From contig JAKLEA010000009.1 of NCBI GenBank assembly GCA_022711755.1, positions 62,001 through 126,000 on the forward strand: a DNA stretch of 64,000 nucleotides, read 5' to 3'. The notes under the pieces were generated by a model. It saw nothing but the letters and a program-made list of their open reading frames with translations. It was not told the origin of the DNA and ran no database searches. Of the stretch, positions 63,847 to 64,000 are shown in pieces. Each line of letters begins with the position of its first letter. Position 1 is the first letter of the stretch. The position numbers and the translations under genes were made by a program. The stretch is from Planctomycetota bacterium. Lineage in GTDB: Bacteria; Planctomycetota; Brocadiia; SM23-32; JAKLEA01.

Positions 63847-64000
63847 CAATACTGTTCGGCCCGGTAGTTGCTGTATATGATGAATGCAGGAGGGATATGG
63901 CGCATGTCGGCAGTCAGTGACTGGGTTGTAGCCGTGTAGTTCCCCCCGTTCTTGCGGCGTGTCGTTGTACGTACGCACCTTTCCCCCCGCGCTCGACTTG
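63847..64000. other. Window edge, no gene recognised
   Basis: The last 154 bases contain no reading frame I can support on either strand. An AGGAGGGATATGG string near 63886 could be a ribosome site, but the frame behind it is short within the window. Confidence 0.5.

Overview
The window looks like the chromosome of an uncultured, GC-rich, Gram-negative, polysaccharide-degrading bacterium. The PVC superphylum (Planctomycetota or Lentisphaerota) or a neighbouring phylum fits best. This rests on gene content only: DUF6807/PmoA-like proteins, a DUF6785-type membrane protein, Tat-exported Gfo/Idh and enolase-family enzymes, a sulfatase, very large secreted multidomain proteins with LamG, PA14, VCBS and PQQ-type propellers, a class II photolyase, and LolD/FtsX-type ABC genes. 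No rRNA or tRNA gene, CRISPR array or recognisable transposase was seen, so the phylum is an inference.

Layout. 0-9 kb: a URO-D-like protein and a NapH-like polyferredoxin, tsaB with an overlapping propeller lipoprotein, a sugar isomerase/epimerase, a guanylate-kinase-like protein and a large membrane protein. 9-13 kb: a consensus promoter followed by argB, an exported unknown protein, argD and argF. 13-21 kb (minus strand): a catabolic run of HpcH/HpaI aldolase, YqaE/Pmp3, DUF6807, Gfo/Idh, DUF6807 fused to HEAT repeats, and an exported enolase-superfamily enzyme. 21-26 kb: lpdA, lipB, lipA and a free-standing lipoyl domain, then an XRE regulator and an ImmA/IrrE-like protein lacking its zinc motif. 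26-31 kb: an FGGY sugar kinase, a GT-C glycosyltransferase with TPRs, a zinc-ribbon membrane protein and an MBL-fold hydrolase. 31-37 kb: a 1,599-residue secreted lyase-like protein and a small exported protein. 37-41 kb: a tightly coupled cassette of methyltransferase, isoprenoid-synthase-like protein, FtsX permease and LolD-like ATPase. 41-48 kb: two PQQ-propeller proteins, class II photolyase and a DUF523/DUF1722 protein. 48-54 kb (minus): ABC exporter permease, ruvX, a Gfo/Idh gene behind an attenuator-like leader, a thymidylate-synthase-like protein, rsfS and a PNPOx-like protein. 54-64 kb: secreted glycan enzymes (GH-like, aldo/keto reductase, large GH-like, sulfatase) and a beta-helix/esterase lipoprotein flanked by imperfect inverted repeats.

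How it fits together: most accessory genes suit capture and stepwise breakdown of sulfated or acidic polysaccharides (sulfatase, lyase-like, beta-helix plus esterase), with sugar acids and sugars then handled by Gfo/Idh, enolase-type, aldolase, isomerase and kinase enzymes. Housekeeping genes (tsaB, arg, lip, rsfS, ruvX) are interleaved. The least explained items are the 37-41 kb cassette, the orphan lipoyl carrier, a methyltransferase-like domain inside a secreted PQQ/PA14 protein, the leader at about 51.2-51.4 kb, and a promoter-like motif shared by two glycan genes.
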